NCBI GenBank assembly: GCA_023430245.1
Contig: JAEZBA010000232.1
Span: 1 to 13,888 of the forward strand
Length of the DNA: 13,888 nt
Direction: 5' to 3'
Source: Pseudomonadota bacterium
GTDB lineage: Bacteria > Pseudomonadota > Alphaproteobacteria > Rhizobiales > Xanthobacteraceae
Part shown: positions 1 to 7,144 of the stretch, one piece after another
Position numbering within the stretch: position 1 is the stretch's first letter
How the letters are laid out: each line of letters starts with the position of its first letter
The notes under the pieces: model-generated
What the model saw: the letters and a program-made list of their open reading frames with translations, nothing else
The model's database searches: none
Told to the model about the DNA's origin: nothing
Translations under genes and position numbers: made by a program

Positions 1-1118
1 TCCTTGACCTGCACCAGAATCACGGAGCGATCGTCGACCCCGTAGGACGAGCCTTCCGGGAACATGTACACGCCGTTGGTGCCGACCAGTTCCTTGACAT
101 TGCGCACTTCGTCCCGCACCGCCTGGCGGAATTCCGGCGTGCCGGGCTTCGCCTTCTTCAGCGCCCGCGCAATCGCATCCTGCAGAGTCAGCACGCCGTC
201 ATAAGCGAAGGCGGCGAACGAATTCCAGCTGCCCTTGCCGTTGATGTCCTCGTACTTCTTGATGAAGTCCTGCGACACCTTCTTGATCGGGTTGGAGTCC
301 GGCAACTGATCGGCACCGCCGATCGGCCCGGTCACGCCGACGACATTTTCGACAGACTTGCCACCGACGCGCAGATAGTCCTGGTTGAACACACCCGGTG
401 TTGCATAGACCGGACCCTTGAAGCCGCGCTCGGCGAGCGCGATGTGCGGCAGCGCGCCGGGCGTACCCGAGCCGCCGACCATCACCGCATCTGGCTTCGC
501 TGCGATAATCTTCAGCACTTGACCAGTCACGCTGGTATCGGCGCGTGCGTAGCGCTCATTAGTGACGACCTTGATACCGGCCTTATCGGCCGCGTCCTTA
601 AGGCCGTTATAGGCGATGTCGCCCCAAGGGTCGCTGAAGCCGATATAGGCGACGGTCTTGACGCCGCGCTTCTGCATATCCTTGACCAGAGCCGCGGCCC
701 AGAGATTGGCCGGCTGCGGCATCGCGATCATCCACTTGTTGTTGTCCGCCGGAAAAGCCGCCGGCGCGAGCGACACCTGTTGAACGCCGGCCTGCGATGT
801 CACGTTGCCCATCGCCTGCGATGCGGGCGTGTTAGACCCGCCGATGAGAATGTCGATCTTGTCGTCGGCGATCAGCTTCTGCGCATTCTTGACGGCCGTC
901 GACGGATCGGACGCGTCGTCGAGGAAGATCAGCTGAACCTTCTCGCCGCCGATTTCCTTCGGCATCAGTTCGACGCCCTTGCGATAGGGAATCCCGAGCG
1001 ATGCATTCGGACCGGTGAGCGCCAGCACGACACCGATCTTGATGTCGGCCTGCGCTGGAGTCGCAAGCGCAACGAAGGCTACGGCACACGCCGAAGCCAG
1101 CAGTTTCTTGATTGACAT
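1..1118 (-). CDS. ABC transporter periplasmic substrate-binding protein, branched-chain amino acid (LivK) type, C-terminus off the left edge
   Basis: Captures a small ligand in the periplasm and delivers it to a LivHMGF-type importer. The reading frame is open from ATG at 1118-1116 to the window edge (372 codons), so only the last residues are missing. A clear Sec signal peptide opens the protein: MSIKK, a hydrophobic core, then a TPAQA-type cleavage site at about residue 24. The mature protein starts DIKIGVVLALTGPNASLG, the hallmark start of the type I periplasmic binding fold (Peripla_BP_6). Further typical blocks are LIFLDDASDPSTAVKNAQKL, DILIGGSNTPAS, and KTVAYIGFSDPWG. A GGGAGGA ribosome site (reverse of 1122-1128) precedes the start. 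It is divergent from the dehydrogenase at 1236. Such proteins in catabolic loci often bind aromatic acids or other carboxylates rather than amino acids, so the ligand is unknown. The transporter partners are not in the window. Confidence 0.93.
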   Translation of the reverse strand, partial: MSIKKLLASACAVAFVALATPAQADIKIGVVLALTGPNASLGIPYRKGVELMPKEIGGEKVQLIFLDDASDPSTAVKNAQKLIADDKIDILIGGSNTPASQAMGNVTSQAGVQQVSLAPAAFPADNNKWMIAMPQPANLWAAALVKDMQKRGVKTVAYIGFSDPWGDIAYNGLKDAADKAGIKVVTNERYARADTSVTGQVLKIIAAKPDAVMVGGSGTPGALPHIALAERGFKGPVYATPGVFNQDYLRVGGKSVENVVGVTGPIGGADQLPDSNPIKKVSQDFIKKYEDINGKGSWNSFAAFAYDGVLTLQDAIARALKKAKPGTPEFRQAVRDEVRNVKELVGTNGVYMFPEGSSYGVDDRSVILVQVK

Positions 1119-1136
1119 GATGTCCTCCCTGGCTCA

Positions 1137-1150
1137 ATACGTACAAGTAT
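1137..1150. promoter_or_regulatory. Imperfect dyad in the divergent promoter region, possible operator
   Basis: ATACGTACAAGTAT has matching ATAC/GTAT ends and lies in the 117-nt gap between two divergent genes, about 19 nt upstream of the binding-protein start. A TetR-family gene lies downstream of the dehydrogenase, and such regulators often bind dyads in the divergent region. The symmetry is only partial, so this is a weak candidate. I saw no convincing -35/-10 boxes in the gap. Confidence 0.2.
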
Positions 1151-1235
1151 GGATGTCGGGTTTCGCGGTGTCAATTCGCAAGGCCCGATACGCCCCGCGA
1201 CAGACTGCGCCCTTTACGGATCGAGGTGAAGTCCG

Positions 1236-2189
1236 GTGTTGCCGCAGGAACAGCCAAAACGAATAGGCCTTGTCGGCACCGGATCGGTCGGTTCGGGCTG
1301 GGCGGCGATTTACGTTGCGCGCGGCTTTGAGGTGGTCGCCTGCGATCCGGCGCCCGATGCCGAAAACCGCTTGCGGGCCTTCATCGCCGACACATGGGAC
1401 GCGCTGCAACGCATCGGATTTGCAACCGCAGATCGCGTGCCGGAGAACAGCATTTCCTTCGTAACCGGCGCCGGCGCGGTCGCGGCCTCGTCCGATTTCG
1501 TACAGGAAAACGCACCGGAAGATCTGGCGCTCAAGCAGAAGGTCTATGCCGAGATCGAGGAGGCGGCGCCTGCGACGCTGGTCATCGGATCGAGCACCGG
1601 CGGCATTCCGCCAAGTCCGTTGCAGGAGAAGATGCGCCATCCCGAACGGCTGATCGTGTGCCATCCGTTCAACCCGCCGCATCTGGTGCCGCTGATCGAA
1701 ATCATCGGCGGCGAGAAAACGGCGCCCGAAGTGGTCGAATGGGCGCTGCGGTTCTTCACCGCACTCGGCAAGAAGCCGATCCGCGTCGACAAGGAAGTCA
1801 CCGCCTTCCTCACCAACCGCCTGCAATTCGCACTCCTGCGCGAGGCCATCCATTGCGTGGCCGAAGGCATCGCGAGCCCGCAAGCCATCGAGGATGCGAT
1901 GCGCTACGGGCTCGGCCCGCGCTGGGCGGTGATGGGCCCGCTCACGACACTGACGCTCGCGGGTGGCGAGGGCGGCATGCCGCATGTGCTGAAGATGGCG
2001 CCCGAACTGCAGAAATGGATGGATGCGTGCGGCGCACCGCGGGTCACCTCGCCGGAGGTGCAGGCTAGACTGGTCGCCGCGGCGGAGGCTATCACAGCGG
2101 GGCGTCCTCTGCCCGACATCATCGCCTGGCGAAATGAACGGCTGGTCGACCTGCTGCGGGCGGTCGGCCCGGGGACAGAGAAAGCCTGA
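1236..2189 (+). CDS. 3-hydroxyacyl-CoA dehydrogenase family protein, L-carnitine dehydrogenase / lambda-crystallin-like
   Basis: NAD-dependent oxidation of a 3-hydroxy group to a 3-oxo group. This 317-aa protein has an N-terminal Rossmann fold with GTGSVG at residues 14-19 and Asp37 at the end of strand two, which favours NAD over NADP. The signature CHPFNPP (142-148) carries the catalytic His143, preceded by IGSSTGGIPPS. The C-terminal helical domain has FLTNRLQFALLREA and GPRWAVMGPL. The length (about 320 aa) and the last block resemble L-carnitine dehydrogenase and lambda-crystallin-like enzymes more than the longer fatty-acid FadB type. The start is GTG with GAGGTGAA 6 nt upstream; TTG at 1239 is an alternative. 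A TetR gene follows 17 nt after the stop, probably in the same transcript. The true substrate (carnitine, 3-hydroxyacyl-CoA or a 3-hydroxy acid) cannot be decided here. Confidence 0.88.
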   Translation: MLPQEQPKRIGLVGTGSVGSGWAAIYVARGFEVVACDPAPDAENRLRAFIADTWDALQRIGFATADRVPENSISFVTGAGAVAASSDFVQENAPEDLALKQKVYAEIEEAAPATLVIGSSTGGIPPSPLQEKMRHPERLIVCHPFNPPHLVPLIEIIGGEKTAPEVVEWALRFFTALGKKPIRVDKEVTAFLTNRLQFALLREAIHCVAEGIASPQAIEDAMRYGLGPRWAVMGPLTTLTLAGGEGGMPHVLKMAPELQKWMDACGAPRVTSPEVQARLVAAAEAITAGRPLPDIIAWRNERLVDLLRAVGPGTEKA

Positions 2190-2206
2190 CAAGAGCACCA
2201 GCATTA

Positions 2207-2824
2207 ATGGCACGACCGGCAACCAAGTCTCAAAAACCTTCAGCCGAGCCGCCGCTCGGCCGCAAGGATTGGGTCGAAGCCGCGATCACCATGCTGGCGG
2301 AAGACAACGTCGAGGCGCTGAGGGTCGACACCCTCGCCGAAAAGCTCGGTGTTACAAAAGGCAGCTTCTACTGGCACTTCAAGGGACGTGACGATCTTCT
2401 GTCGGCCGTGCTCGATGAGTGGCGGCTGCGCATGACGAGCGAAGTCCAGTCACTGATCTTCGACCAGTCCGGGACACCGTGGGAGCGCCTGGAGCGGCTG
2501 CTGCGCATCGCCATTTCCGGGCGGCCCGATGTTCCGGGCGGGCCCTTCGAGATCACCCTGCGCGATTGGGCGCGGCGCGACCCGAAAGTCGCGAAAGTCG
2601 TTCGCGCCGTCGATGAGGACCGTATTGCTTTCGCGGCGCAATTGTATCGCGAGGCGGGACTGAGCGACGCCGATGCGCAGGATTATGCGGAAGCGCATAT
2701 GGCCGTGGTGATCGGAATCCGGATGACGCTTGCGGACAGCGGCAACCGCGATGAGATCAGGCGCCGCCGCCGCATCGGCGCGGCGCTGCTGCTGCCGCGC
2801 CAACTGGCGACCGGAAAACTTTGA
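2207..2824 (+). CDS. TetR/AcrR-family transcriptional regulator
   Basis: A 205-aa protein with the standard TetR layout. The N-terminal DNA-binding domain spans roughly residues 18-64: the helix GRKDWVEAAITMLAED, then the helix-turn-helix VDTLAEKLGVTKGSFYWHF (40-58) with the characteristic G-S-F-Y-W-H-F end. The C-terminal ligand-binding part is helical and variable, and ends in an Arg-rich stretch. The gene begins 17 nt after the dehydrogenase stop and is probably cotranscribed with it. This suggests it senses an intermediate of that pathway and controls the divergent 1119-1235 promoter region. ATG at 2207 lacks a strong ribosome site, which fits translation following the upstream gene. The ligand is unknown. 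Confidence 0.92.
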   Translation: MARPATKSQKPSAEPPLGRKDWVEAAITMLAEDNVEALRVDTLAEKLGVTKGSFYWHFKGRDDLLSAVLDEWRLRMTSEVQSLIFDQSGTPWERLERLLRIAISGRPDVPGGPFEITLRDWARRDPKVAKVVRAVDEDRIAFAAQLYREAGLSDADAQDYAEAHMAVVIGIRMTLADSGNRDEIRRRRRIGAALLLPRQLATGKL

Positions 2825-2967
2825 CCGCAGGGCCGGCCGGAGCCACGGGCTGAGACCAGATTAGAGACAGCAATCCGACCTTATTAAAGACACAAGCTGC
2901 GGCTTTTGCTTGCCTTGCTGATCCGCTGCAACCTAGATTTTCGCATTTCGCAACCGGTCCGATTCGC

Positions 2968-3798
2968 TTGAAGAACTTGATTCAACGAGGCCCGATGCTC
3001 GCCGCCGCGACGGTCGCGGTGCTGTCGCTATCGATGGCGGCGCCGGCCTTCGCGCAAGCCGCCAAGCCGAGGATCGCGACCCCGCAATGCGATCCGGCAA
3101 CGTTCCGCGTCATTATCGATGTCGGCCATACGCCGGAAAGCCCCGGTGCGATCTCGGCCCGTGGCGTCGAGGAATATACGTTCAATCTTGCGCTCGCCAA
3201 AGTGATCGACGGCAAGCTGCGCGAAGCCGGCTTCAGCCGCGCCCATCTTCTGATGGCCAATGGCGAAGCGATCCCGAGCCTGATCCGTCGTGTAGCCCAG
3301 GCCAACGCGATGTCGGCCGATCTCCTGGTGTCGATCCACCACGATTCCGTCCCCGAAGCCTTCAAGTCGATGTGGGAATTCGGCGGCGTGCAGCGAACCT
3401 TCAGCAACCAGTTTCCGGGCCATTCGATCTTCGTGTCTCGCGACAACGCCGATTACGACGGCAGCCTCGCTTTCGCCAAGCTGCTCGGCGCGCAGCTGAA
3501 AGCGCGCGGGCTGAAATACACGCCGCATTATCACACCGAGCCGAAAATGGGATCGCGGCGGCGGCAATTGCTGGACGCCGAGGCCGGCGTGTATCGCTAT
3601 GACCAGCTCCTGATCCTGCGCACAACACGGATGCCGAGCGTGCTGCTGGAAGCCGGCTCCATCATCCATAGCGTCGAGGAAGAGCTGATGAGCACGCCCG
3701 AGCGCCAGTTGCAGATCGCCGGTGCCGTGACCGAAGCGGTCGAACGCTTCTGCGCGACCCGGCCGTCAAAGACGCATCGCGCCAGCTCGCAACGCTGA
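2968..3798 (+). CDS. Exported N-acetylmuramoyl-L-alanine amidase (Amidase_3 family)
   Basis: Zinc hydrolase that cuts the bond between N-acetylmuramic acid and the stem peptide in the periplasm, acting in septal splitting or wall turnover. It has 276 aa from the TTG start. A Sec signal covers about residues 1-30 with an AFAQA cleavage region. The catalytic domain follows: VIIDVGHTPESPGA with zinc ligand His54, then Glu69 in GVEEYTFNLAL, then His124 in SIHHDS, and the catalytic Glu228 in SVLLEAGSI. No AMIN domain or SPOR repeats are present, so it is shorter than AmiC-type enzymes. The first motif lacks the usual P-G-H-G-G. The start is uncertain: TTG 2968 gives a basic n-region suited to a signal peptide, while ATG 2995 has GAGG 4 nt upstream and gives 267 aa. 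It stands alone, unrelated to its neighbours. Confidence 0.87.
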   Translation: MKNLIQRGPMLAAATVAVLSLSMAAPAFAQAAKPRIATPQCDPATFRVIIDVGHTPESPGAISARGVEEYTFNLALAKVIDGKLREAGFSRAHLLMANGEAIPSLIRRVAQANAMSADLLVSIHHDSVPEAFKSMWEFGGVQRTFSNQFPGHSIFVSRDNADYDGSLAFAKLLGAQLKARGLKYTPHYHTEPKMGSRRRQLLDAEAGVYRYDQLLILRTTRMPSVLLEAGSIIHSVEEELMSTPERQLQIAGAVTEAVERFCATRPSKTHRASSQR

Positions 3799-3866
3799 TC
3801 GTGGCGCGGGCGCAGCCTGCATTCCGGAGTAGGACAGGCTCATGGCTTCCGCTGCTCCGAAGAAGC

Positions 3867-3881
3867 TTAACGGCCCGTTAA
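3867..3881. repeat. Perfect 7-bp inverted repeat
   Basis: TTAACGG-C-CCGTTAA is a perfect dyad. The arms can be extended by an AAGCTT/AAGCT pair if CC is bulged on the right side. It lies 69 nt after the amidase stop. There is no T-run after it, so it is a poor intrinsic terminator. It may be an operator or an mRNA end-stabilising hairpin. Confidence 0.5.
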
Positions 3882-3900
3882 CCAAGCTGGATCACGCTCG

Positions 3901-4116
3901 ATGCGCCAGGGGATGACGGCCATGAGCCTATCGGACCAAGCCAAAGCAGGGACACACAGCAACGCTACGATATGGCGGCAGATCAAGGCGCGGCGTTCCA
4001 GCACGCAAACCGAACCGGAATGGCTGGCATGGGGTCCGCGCCGCAACCGGCGCAGATTGTGCAGCCTGCTGATCGCCGAATTGTTGCGCGATGAGTTCCG
4101 CCTGAAGCGCCTTTGA
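3901..4116 (+). CDS. Small hypothetical basic protein (uncertain)
   Basis: I do not recognise this ORF. It encodes 71 aa from ATG 3901, or 64 aa from ATG 3922, which has AGGGG at 3908-3912 about 9 nt upstream and is the better start. The product is very basic and hydrophilic, with a RRNRRR cluster and the C-terminal LLIAELLRDEFRLKRL, probably one amphipathic helix. The third-position G/C bias rises in its second half, as in real genes here. It ends 10 nt before the convergent thiolase stop. A 24-codon ORF (3842-3916) overlaps its ATG at 3913. It could be a real small protein or chance reading in a 328-nt gap (3799-4126), which otherwise holds only the dyad at 3867-3881. Confidence 0.35.
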   Translation: MRQGMTAMSLSDQAKAGTHSNATIWRQIKARRSSTQTEPEWLAWGPRRNRRRLCSLLIAELLRDEFRLKRL

Positions 4117-4126
4117 CGCGCGCGCC

Positions 4127-5344
4127 CTACCGGCGCCGGTCGGTGACGGACAGCACCACCGCCATCGCGGTATCGCCGGCGGCGCATCCATGGAACAGAC
4201 CGGTCCCGCCGCCACGCATCGCCAGTTCTTCGATCAGTTCGATGATCAGGCGCAGTCCGGTCGGTCCCTGCGGGTGACCGAACACCAGCGAGCATCCGAA
4301 ATTATTCATCTTTGCCGGGTCGACACCGGTCTCACGCGCGAACACGATGTCGTTCACCACAAACGGATTGTGCGACTTGAAGGCTTCGATCTTATCGATG
4401 GATATCCCGGCCGCATCCAGCGCCCGCTTGGCAGCCTTCACCGGCGCCGCTGGCATATAGGCGTGGCGCTCGCGCGATTGCCCGAATCCGAGGATGCGTA
4501 TCTCGATGCCGGGCTCGGCGGTGAATTCCGACAGGCGATCCTTCGCCACCACGATCATGCCGGCATTGCCGTCAGCCGGATGCGTCTGCCCACCGAAAGT
4601 GACGGTGCCGCCTTCGCGCACCGGCTTGAGCCTGCTCAAGCCTTCGAGCGTGGTGTCGTGGATACCCTCATCGCCGTCGAGGGTGGCGACGTCTTTCCGG
4701 AACCGTTGATCAGGCACCGCGAAGGGCAACGTCATAAAGCGGCGCAGGAAGGCTTTGTCGTCTTTCAACGCGTCGCGATACTGATCGTAACGCAAGGCCG
4801 CGAGTTCGTGCTGCTCCTGCGTCGAAATCTGCCAGTCGCGCGCGCAATTTTCCGCGGTGTCGACCATCGCGAAATGGCCGGTCGGCTCGTCGTTGAAATT
4901 ATCGAGCATCCAGTTCTCGACAATCGGGGCACCGCTCGGCGCCTTCGGATTGGGATGGATCACCACCGGCGAGTTGGAGGTGCGGTCGCAGGTCACCACC
5001 AGCGAGGCGGTCGCATCGCCGCCGGCGATTTCGGCGGCCGCGGCCGACAATGCCCGCGCGGACGTGGCGCAGGCCTGCGACACCGTTGGCCCGGTGACAA
5101 AGGGCGCGCCCATCAACGTCATCACCCAGGGCGCGCCCCAGAAACTCTTTTCCTGAGGAACCGTGAGACCCAGCACGGCGTGGTCGAGCGTCTCCAGCGG
5201 CCAGTTCTTCTCTTTCGCGACCTTTGCGCCGGTCGCTGCCGCGAGCTTCAGACTGTTCAGATCGGACAGCGCTCCCTGCCAGCGGGTGAACGGGGTCGAC
5301 CAGTAAGCACCGTAGGGAATGCGAAGGTCGGATAGTGCGGTCAT
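4127..5344 (-). CDS. Thiolase-family protein (acetyl-CoA acetyltransferase-like), atypical active-site loop
   Basis: Expected to catalyse thiolytic cleavage of a 3-oxoacyl-CoA or the reverse condensation. The 405-aa length fits the family (about 390-430). The nucleophilic cysteine is Cys92 in SQACATSARAL. His357 lies in FGHPQGPTGLR, the conserved GHP loop, and Cys387 in HGCAAGDTAMA occupies the position of the second catalytic Cys. The remaining loop reads HNPFVVND (325-332) where classical thiolases have NEAF, HEAF or HDCF, so this belongs to a divergent thiolase subgroup. It begins 12 nt after the hydrolase stop and is probably the last gene of the 6913-to-4127 operon. The dehydrogenase at 1236 could supply a 3-oxo substrate, but it is separated and on the other strand. 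Substrate unknown. Confidence 0.87.
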   Translation of the reverse strand: MTALSDLRIPYGAYWSTPFTRWQGALSDLNSLKLAAATGAKVAKEKNWPLETLDHAVLGLTVPQEKSFWGAPWVMTLMGAPFVTGPTVSQACATSARALSAAAAEIAGGDATASLVVTCDRTSNSPVVIHPNPKAPSGAPIVENWMLDNFNDEPTGHFAMVDTAENCARDWQISTQEQHELAALRYDQYRDALKDDKAFLRRFMTLPFAVPDQRFRKDVATLDGDEGIHDTTLEGLSRLKPVREGGTVTFGGQTHPADGNAGMIVVAKDRLSEFTAEPGIEIRILGFGQSRERHAYMPAAPVKAAKRALDAAGISIDKIEAFKSHNPFVVNDIVFARETGVDPAKMNNFGCSLVFGHPQGPTGLRLIIELIEELAMRGGGTGLFHGCAAGDTAMAVVLSVTDRRR

Positions 5345-5356
5345 GCGTGCGCTCGC

Positions 5357-6280
5357 TTATTCTGAATCCAGTCCATGCATTCGGATGAATTCCACCAGGC
5401 GCTCGCGGCAGGCCTGCGGCTCCTCGAATTGCAGGAAATGCGTGGTGCCCGGCACCATCGCCACATCGACCCCGTATTCGTCATGCGCGGCCTTTGCCAC
5501 CGCCGCGGAAGGACTCGCGTAAGGCGAATCCGGATCGCCGGCAATGATCCGCAACGGCACGCCGATTTCGCGCATGCGGTGAAACAGCGTCGGATCCTTC
5601 TTGTGCCCGAACACATAGGACTCGAATGCGGGTGGGCAGCATAGCGTCCACCGCCCGTCCGGCATGCGGCGCGAGGTCGCCTGCGCCAGAAGACCGGCCT
5701 GTCCCGGCCGCCAGCGGGCAAAGGCCGGCCGGTCGTATTGCGCGGCGAGTTCCTCCTGCGTGTCGAAGATCGCCTGGCGGCGCGCGGCGCGCGAGGACAG
5801 TCTCGCCGATTCCGGCCCCTGCATTGCCATCAGCGGATGACCGGCCGGCGGCGACATCGGTGGATCGAACACGCACACCGCATCCCAGCGGCCGCGGTTA
5901 CGCCAGGCATGTTCGAGCGTCGCCATCGACGATAGCGAATGCATCGCCGCAACCGTGCGGGCCGAACCGAAATGCGCGCGGATCCCCTGAAACACCTCTT
6001 CAATATCGGAGAAAAAATTCTCCCACACATGCCCCTCCTGGGTATGCAGCGGGTTCTCGCCGTGATTGCGCATGTCGAAGGCGACGAGATCGTAGCGTTC
6101 GGACAGCGGCAGCCAGAACGGCGCATAGGCGTTGATCGCCAGCCCGTTGCCATGGCCGAGAACAATGCGGGTCGCGCCCGGCCGCCCGTAGCGGCGCAGC
6201 CGGATGATCGCGCCATCCTTCATGGTGAGGTCGGTGCGCGCCGACGGCGGCGGAAGGGTGAAGGTTTGATGGAGGTTCAT
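5357..6280 (-). CDS. Alpha/beta hydrolase-fold protein
   Basis: Likely hydrolyses an ester, thioester or C-C bond. It has 307 aa. The fold is recognisable from the oxyanion motif HGNG (43-46), the strand VAFDMRNHGENP, the nucleophile elbow MHSLSS with Ser115, the acid region IAGDPDSPYA (Asp249 or Asp251), and the catalytic His281 in PGTTHFLQFEEP. The elbow is odd: the glycines of the usual G-x-S-x-G are Met113 and Ser117. A lid-like insertion (about 140-215), rich in Arg and Pro, separates the core strands. It is the middle gene of the VOC-hydrolase-thiolase set, 87 nt from the VOC gene and 12 nt from the thiolase. No signal peptide is visible, so it is probably cytoplasmic. The ribosome site before ATG 6280 is weak. 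Physiological substrate unknown. Confidence 0.87.
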   Translation of the reverse strand: MNLHQTFTLPPPSARTDLTMKDGAIIRLRRYGRPGATRIVLGHGNGLAINAYAPFWLPLSERYDLVAFDMRNHGENPLHTQEGHVWENFFSDIEEVFQGIRAHFGSARTVAAMHSLSSMATLEHAWRNRGRWDAVCVFDPPMSPPAGHPLMAMQGPESARLSSRAARRQAIFDTQEELAAQYDRPAFARWRPGQAGLLAQATSRRMPDGRWTLCCPPAFESYVFGHKKDPTLFHRMREIGVPLRIIAGDPDSPYASPSAAVAKAAHDEYGVDVAMVPGTTHFLQFEEPQACRERLVEFIRMHGLDSE

Positions 6281-6367
6281 GCGGAAAGGCTTGTCGTCGC
6301 TCAGGGCGGCACGGTCAAGCGCCGCCGCGGCATAGCGGACCGCTGCCTGATGCGCCGGGGGACGCTG

Positions 6368-6913
6368 TCAGGCCGCTGTTTCCTTCGCCCGCTCCGCTTT
6401 TTCCTTCGTCCAGGCCGCCAGTTCGTCATGCGCACTGGCTTTGAACTCCGCAGCCTCCTGATCGGACAGGTTCTCGGTCGTCAGTTCGAGCCGGATGCCG
6501 TTCGGATCGAAGAAATAGATCGAGTGAATGAAGCCGTGGTCGGTGATGCCGATGACATCGACGCCCGCTGCCTCCAGCCGCTTCTTGGCGTCGGTCACCT
6601 CCTCGATCGTATCCATGCGCAGCGCCAGGTGATTGACCCAGGGCGGCGTATTGGGCGACGGCACCGCGGCCTCGTTGTCGCCGAGATCGAAGAAGGCGAT
6701 GTAGGAGCCGTCCTTCATCTCGAAGAATACATGCACATAGGGACAATATTCGCCGGTCGAGGGAACGTGGTCGGCCTTGATGACATGGGCGAGCGGCAGT
6801 CCAAGCAGATCCTCGTAGAAGTGTCGGGTCTCCTCTGCGTCCCGGCAGCGCCAGGCGAAGTGATGCAGGCCGTGGATGGGGGCGACGGAACCTGAAGCGG
6901 CGGATGCAGACAT
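6368..6913 (-). CDS. VOC-superfamily metalloenzyme (glyoxalase / extradiol dioxygenase fold)
   Basis: A 181-aa protein with two paired beta-alpha-beta-beta-beta modules. The first (about 13-75) starts IHGLHHFAWRCRD and includes RHFYEDLLGLPL. The second (about 92-145) starts WVNHLALRM and ends with FFDPNGIRLELT. His18, His95 and Glu143 match the usual 2-His-1-Glu metal site of glyoxalases and extradiol dioxygenases. A charged Ala/Glu/Lys-rich tail (about 148-181) is probably an extra helix. I chose ATG 6913 because AGGGAG (reverse of about 6922-6927) sits at a good distance; the TTG at 6919 is too close. It is first in the minus-strand operon and divergent from nasT. It may be an isomerase, lyase or dioxygenase acting before the hydrolase; the reaction cannot be read from the fold alone. 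Confidence 0.88.
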   Translation of the reverse strand: MSASAASGSVAPIHGLHHFAWRCRDAEETRHFYEDLLGLPLAHVIKADHVPSTGEYCPYVHVFFEMKDGSYIAFFDLGDNEAAVPSPNTPPWVNHLALRMDTIEEVTDAKKRLEAAGVDVIGITDHGFIHSIYFFDPNGIRLELTTENLSDQEAAEFKASAHDELAAWTKEKAERAKETAA

Positions 6914-7144
6914 TGGCAATTCTCCCTGATGGCGTCGGTCGGGGCTGGCCGGAACCCTGATGGCCCCGTTCCTGCATCGCCCCGGGCATGCGCCGGATTT
7001 GTCACGAGAATACTAGATCGGCCGGGGGTCAAAAGGCCAGACGCTCTGCCGCTTCGCATGGCAGGTCCTGCCCATTCGCGTGGCATTGTGATGTCCGGCG
7101 ATATTTCTAGGAAACCCGGCCCCACCTCCGCCTGTCGCCACGGC

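Noticed and set aside
1134..2222. 362-codon minus-strand ORF opposite the dehydrogenase
   Set aside because: Antisense shadow of a well-supported gene in GC-rich DNA; the product is Arg/His-rich with no recognisable domain.
2894..2907. Possible terminator after the TetR gene (AAGC-TGCG-GCTTTT)
   Set aside because: Only a 4-bp stem and four T residues; too weak to call.
4190..5335. 381-codon plus-strand ORF opposite the thiolase
   Set aside because: Shadow of the thiolase; composition is Arg/His/Gly-rich and no motif is seen.
6329..6347. AGCGG-A-CCGCT dyad between the VOC and hydrolase genes
   Set aside because: Short GC-rich dyad of a kind expected by chance here; no T-run or regulatory context.
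6929..7144. N-terminal extension of nasT
   Set aside because: Pro/Arg/Gly-rich, lies in the divergent promoter region, and the conserved receiver domain begins only after 7145.
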